Part shown: in pieces, positions 63,024 to 64,000 of the stretch
Position numbering within the stretch: the stretch's first letter is position 1
How the letters are laid out: each line of letters starts with the position of its first letter
Translations under genes and position numbers: made by a program
Source: Agrobacterium pusense
GTDB lineage: Bacteria > Pseudomonadota > Alphaproteobacteria > Rhizobiales > Rhizobiaceae
Length of the DNA: 64,000 nucleotides
Direction of reading: 5' to 3'
Assembly: GCF_900102105.1 (NCBI RefSeq)
Contig: NZ_FNBB01000002.1
Coordinates: 186,001 to 250,000 of the forward strand
Notes under the pieces: model-generated
Databases searched by the model: none
What the model was told of the DNA's origin: nothing
Seen by the model: the letters and a program-made list of their open reading frames with translations, nothing else

Positions 63024-63101
63024 TCAGATGAAAAGCATCATCGCTACGAACAAAAACGCCAAACCGACTGCCAAGGCATTGAGAGATTTTGTAAGTCCCA
63101 T
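63024..63101 (-). CDS. 25-residue single-pass membrane microprotein (predicted)
   Basis: A short frame beginning MGLTKSLNALAVGLAFLFVA and ending MMLFI, 25 residues. One basic residue precedes a hydrophobic helix of about 18 residues. The evidence for expression is a full Shine-Dalgarno (GAGGAGG, five bases before the ATG at 63099-63101), a plausible leftward promoter at 63129-63156, and a downstream hairpin terminator. No other gene occupies the 465-base gap between metF and the transglycosylase. I do not know a function; such microproteins often bind larger membrane complexes. Confidence 0.7.
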   Translation of the reverse strand: MGLTKSLNALAVGLAFLFVAMMLFI

Positions 63102-63128
63102 GGGTGCCTCCTCTTGTTGACAGCTTCG

Positions 63129-63156
63129 ATAATATGACCGTTTTGTGGCAGTTGAA
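63129..63156 (-). promoter_or_regulatory. Putative promoter of the microprotein gene
   Basis: Read leftward: TTCAAC (63156-63151), 16 bases, TATTAT (63134-63129). It lies 28 bases before the microprotein ATG with room for a short leader. Confidence 0.4.
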
Positions 63157-63379
63157 AAGCGGTTTTTGTGATGCGGTGCAGCACGTCTTTCAGGGTCTCA
63201 AAAAAGGGATTTCCGTAATTATTTGAAAATGAATGGTTATTTTCTTATCACGCAGTGCTTCATATGTTTAAAAAAAGTAAATGACCGGGGTTTTATCCCC
63301 AGTCATCCGGTCGAGATTAGCGATTTCCGCCTTGATTCCGGCCGACAGATTAAGGGCCGGAGAGCAGCGTTAAGACAGG

Positions 63380-64000
63380 TTAAAGCGCCTGTAGAAGAGC
63401 TGCCGTAGGCCAGCCGTCCGCCGGCATGCCGAGGCGCTGCTGTTCCTTCTGGATGGCGACGCGGGTGCCAGAACCGAGAATTCCATCCACCTTGCCAACA
63501 TTGTGGCCGCGTGCTTCGAGCTTGGTCTGAAGCTGCTTCATGGTGGCGTCATCAAAGCCGGGATCTGGGTTGCCCTTGTCATAGACCGGGCCGCCCATCA
63601 GGCGGGTAGCGAAATAGGCAGCCGAGGTCGTGTAGATGAACGACTGGTTCCATTCCAGATAGATGTTGAAGTTCGGATAGGTGAGGAAAGTCGGACCCTT
63701 GCGGCCCTGCGGCATGATGAGTGCGGCGGGAAGGGAGGCGAAGTTCTTGTTGCCATCGCGCGGGGTGACGCCAAGCGCAAACCATTCGCCGGCGGTCAGC
63801 GGGCCGCCAAGGCCGGATTTTTCCCAGGGCAGGTTCTCGGGCAGGGAAACTTCCTGAATCCAGGGTTCGCCCTTTTTGAAGCCGAGGTGCTGGATGAATT
63901 TTGCAGCCGTTAGAATGGCATCGGGCGCACTGCTCTTGACGTTGATGTGGCCGTCACCATCACCATCGACGCCGAAGGCGATGATATCCTTCGGCAGCAT
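63380..64000 (-). CDS. Lytic murein transglycosylase (MltB-like), 5' end outside window
   Basis: The visible 206 residues are the C-terminal half of a soluble or lipoprotein lytic transglycosylase. The SLT_2/MltB-type part shows DIIAFGVDGDGDGHINVKSS, PDAILTAAKFIQHLGFKKGE, PNFNIYLEWNQSFIYTTSAA and YFATRLMGG; a C-terminal PG_binding_1 domain follows (LQTKLEARGHNVGKVDGILG, GTRVAIQKEQQRLGMPADGW). These enzymes cleave the MurNAc-GlcNAc bond with 1,6-anhydro formation. The Met codon at the window edge is internal; the catalytic Glu and signal peptide should lie beyond 64000. Confidence 0.93.
   Translation of the reverse strand: MLPKDIIAFGVDGDGDGHINVKSSAPDAILTAAKFIQHLGFKKGEPWIQEVSLPENLPWEKSGLGGPLTAGEWFALGVTPRDGNKNFASLPAALIMPQGRKGPTFLTYPNFNIYLEWNQSFIYTTSAAYFATRLMGGPVYDKGNPDPGFDDATMKQLQTKLEARGHNVGKVDGILGSGTRVAIQKEQQRLGMPADGWPTAALLQAL

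Noticed and set aside
1..64000. CRISPR array, prophage, insertion sequence or secondary-metabolite cluster
   Set aside because: No regularly spaced direct repeats, phage structural genes, transposases or large synthases were seen in any part of the window.

Overview
The window is chromosomal DNA of an alphaproteobacterium in the Rhizobiaceae, most likely Agrobacterium. The clearest pointer is an 850-residue bacteriophytochrome with chromophore Cys13, a PASDIP motif, an HWE kinase and a C-terminal receiver, the architecture of Agrobacterium Agp2/AphB. Rhizobiales families such as DUF930, Omp28/BP26-like SIMPL and Omp25/31-like porin proteins, plus rhizobial intergenic palindromes, agree. I cannot fix the strain from the sequence alone.

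Layout. 1-12.4 kb: carB (3' end cut by the window), a membrane LytTR regulator, DUF2306 and DUF2938 membrane proteins, a zinc metallopeptidase, a dCache chemoreceptor, a MATE exporter, carA and yqeY. 12.6-18 kb: a BrnT/BrnA toxin-antitoxin pair lying in front of the replication/transcription pair dnaG and rpoD, then a TonB-like DUF930 protein. 19-27 kb: Agp2, YjbQ, small envelope or secreted proteins, a SIMPL protein, a tRNA with anticodon CAT, a porin and a dual-specificity phosphatase. 27-34.6 kb: an AGE-family sugar epimerase, metH, an MHS transporter and an AAA ATPase. 34.6-47.5 kb: a zinc alcohol dehydrogenase, a four-gene ABC importer and an RpiR regulator, all leftward, then a rightward set of amidohydrolase, ethanolamine-type permease, glutamine-synthetase-like ligase, aldehyde dehydrogenase and iron alcohol dehydrogenase. 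47.5-59 kb: orphan ParA, a TetR/MFS efflux pair, an L,D-transpeptidase, DUF4432, a BLH phosphatase, RidA, HugZ, an overlapping TPP-enzyme/CoA-transferase pair and an alpha/beta hydrolase. 59-64 kb: ettA, an ArsR-methyltransferase regulator with metF, a 25-codon membrane microprotein gene and a partial lytic transglycosylase.

Functional links. (i) metH and the sahR-metF operon, 32 kb apart, carry near-identical palindromes in front of them (28476-28495 and 60961-60976), which fits SahR control of the methionine/SAM cycle. (ii) The 41-47.5 kb gene set has every activity needed to take up an amino alcohol such as ethanolamine, gamma-glutamylate it, oxidise it twice and release glutamate. (iii) tetR and the MFS exporter share an identical 16-bp palindrome; at tetR it fills the spacer of a promoter that seems to make a leaderless mRNA. 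(iv) Several dispersed palindromes occur, two in a composite inverted form, and one supplies the C-terminus and stop of a hydrolase gene. No CRISPR array, prophage, insertion sequence or rRNA operon was seen.
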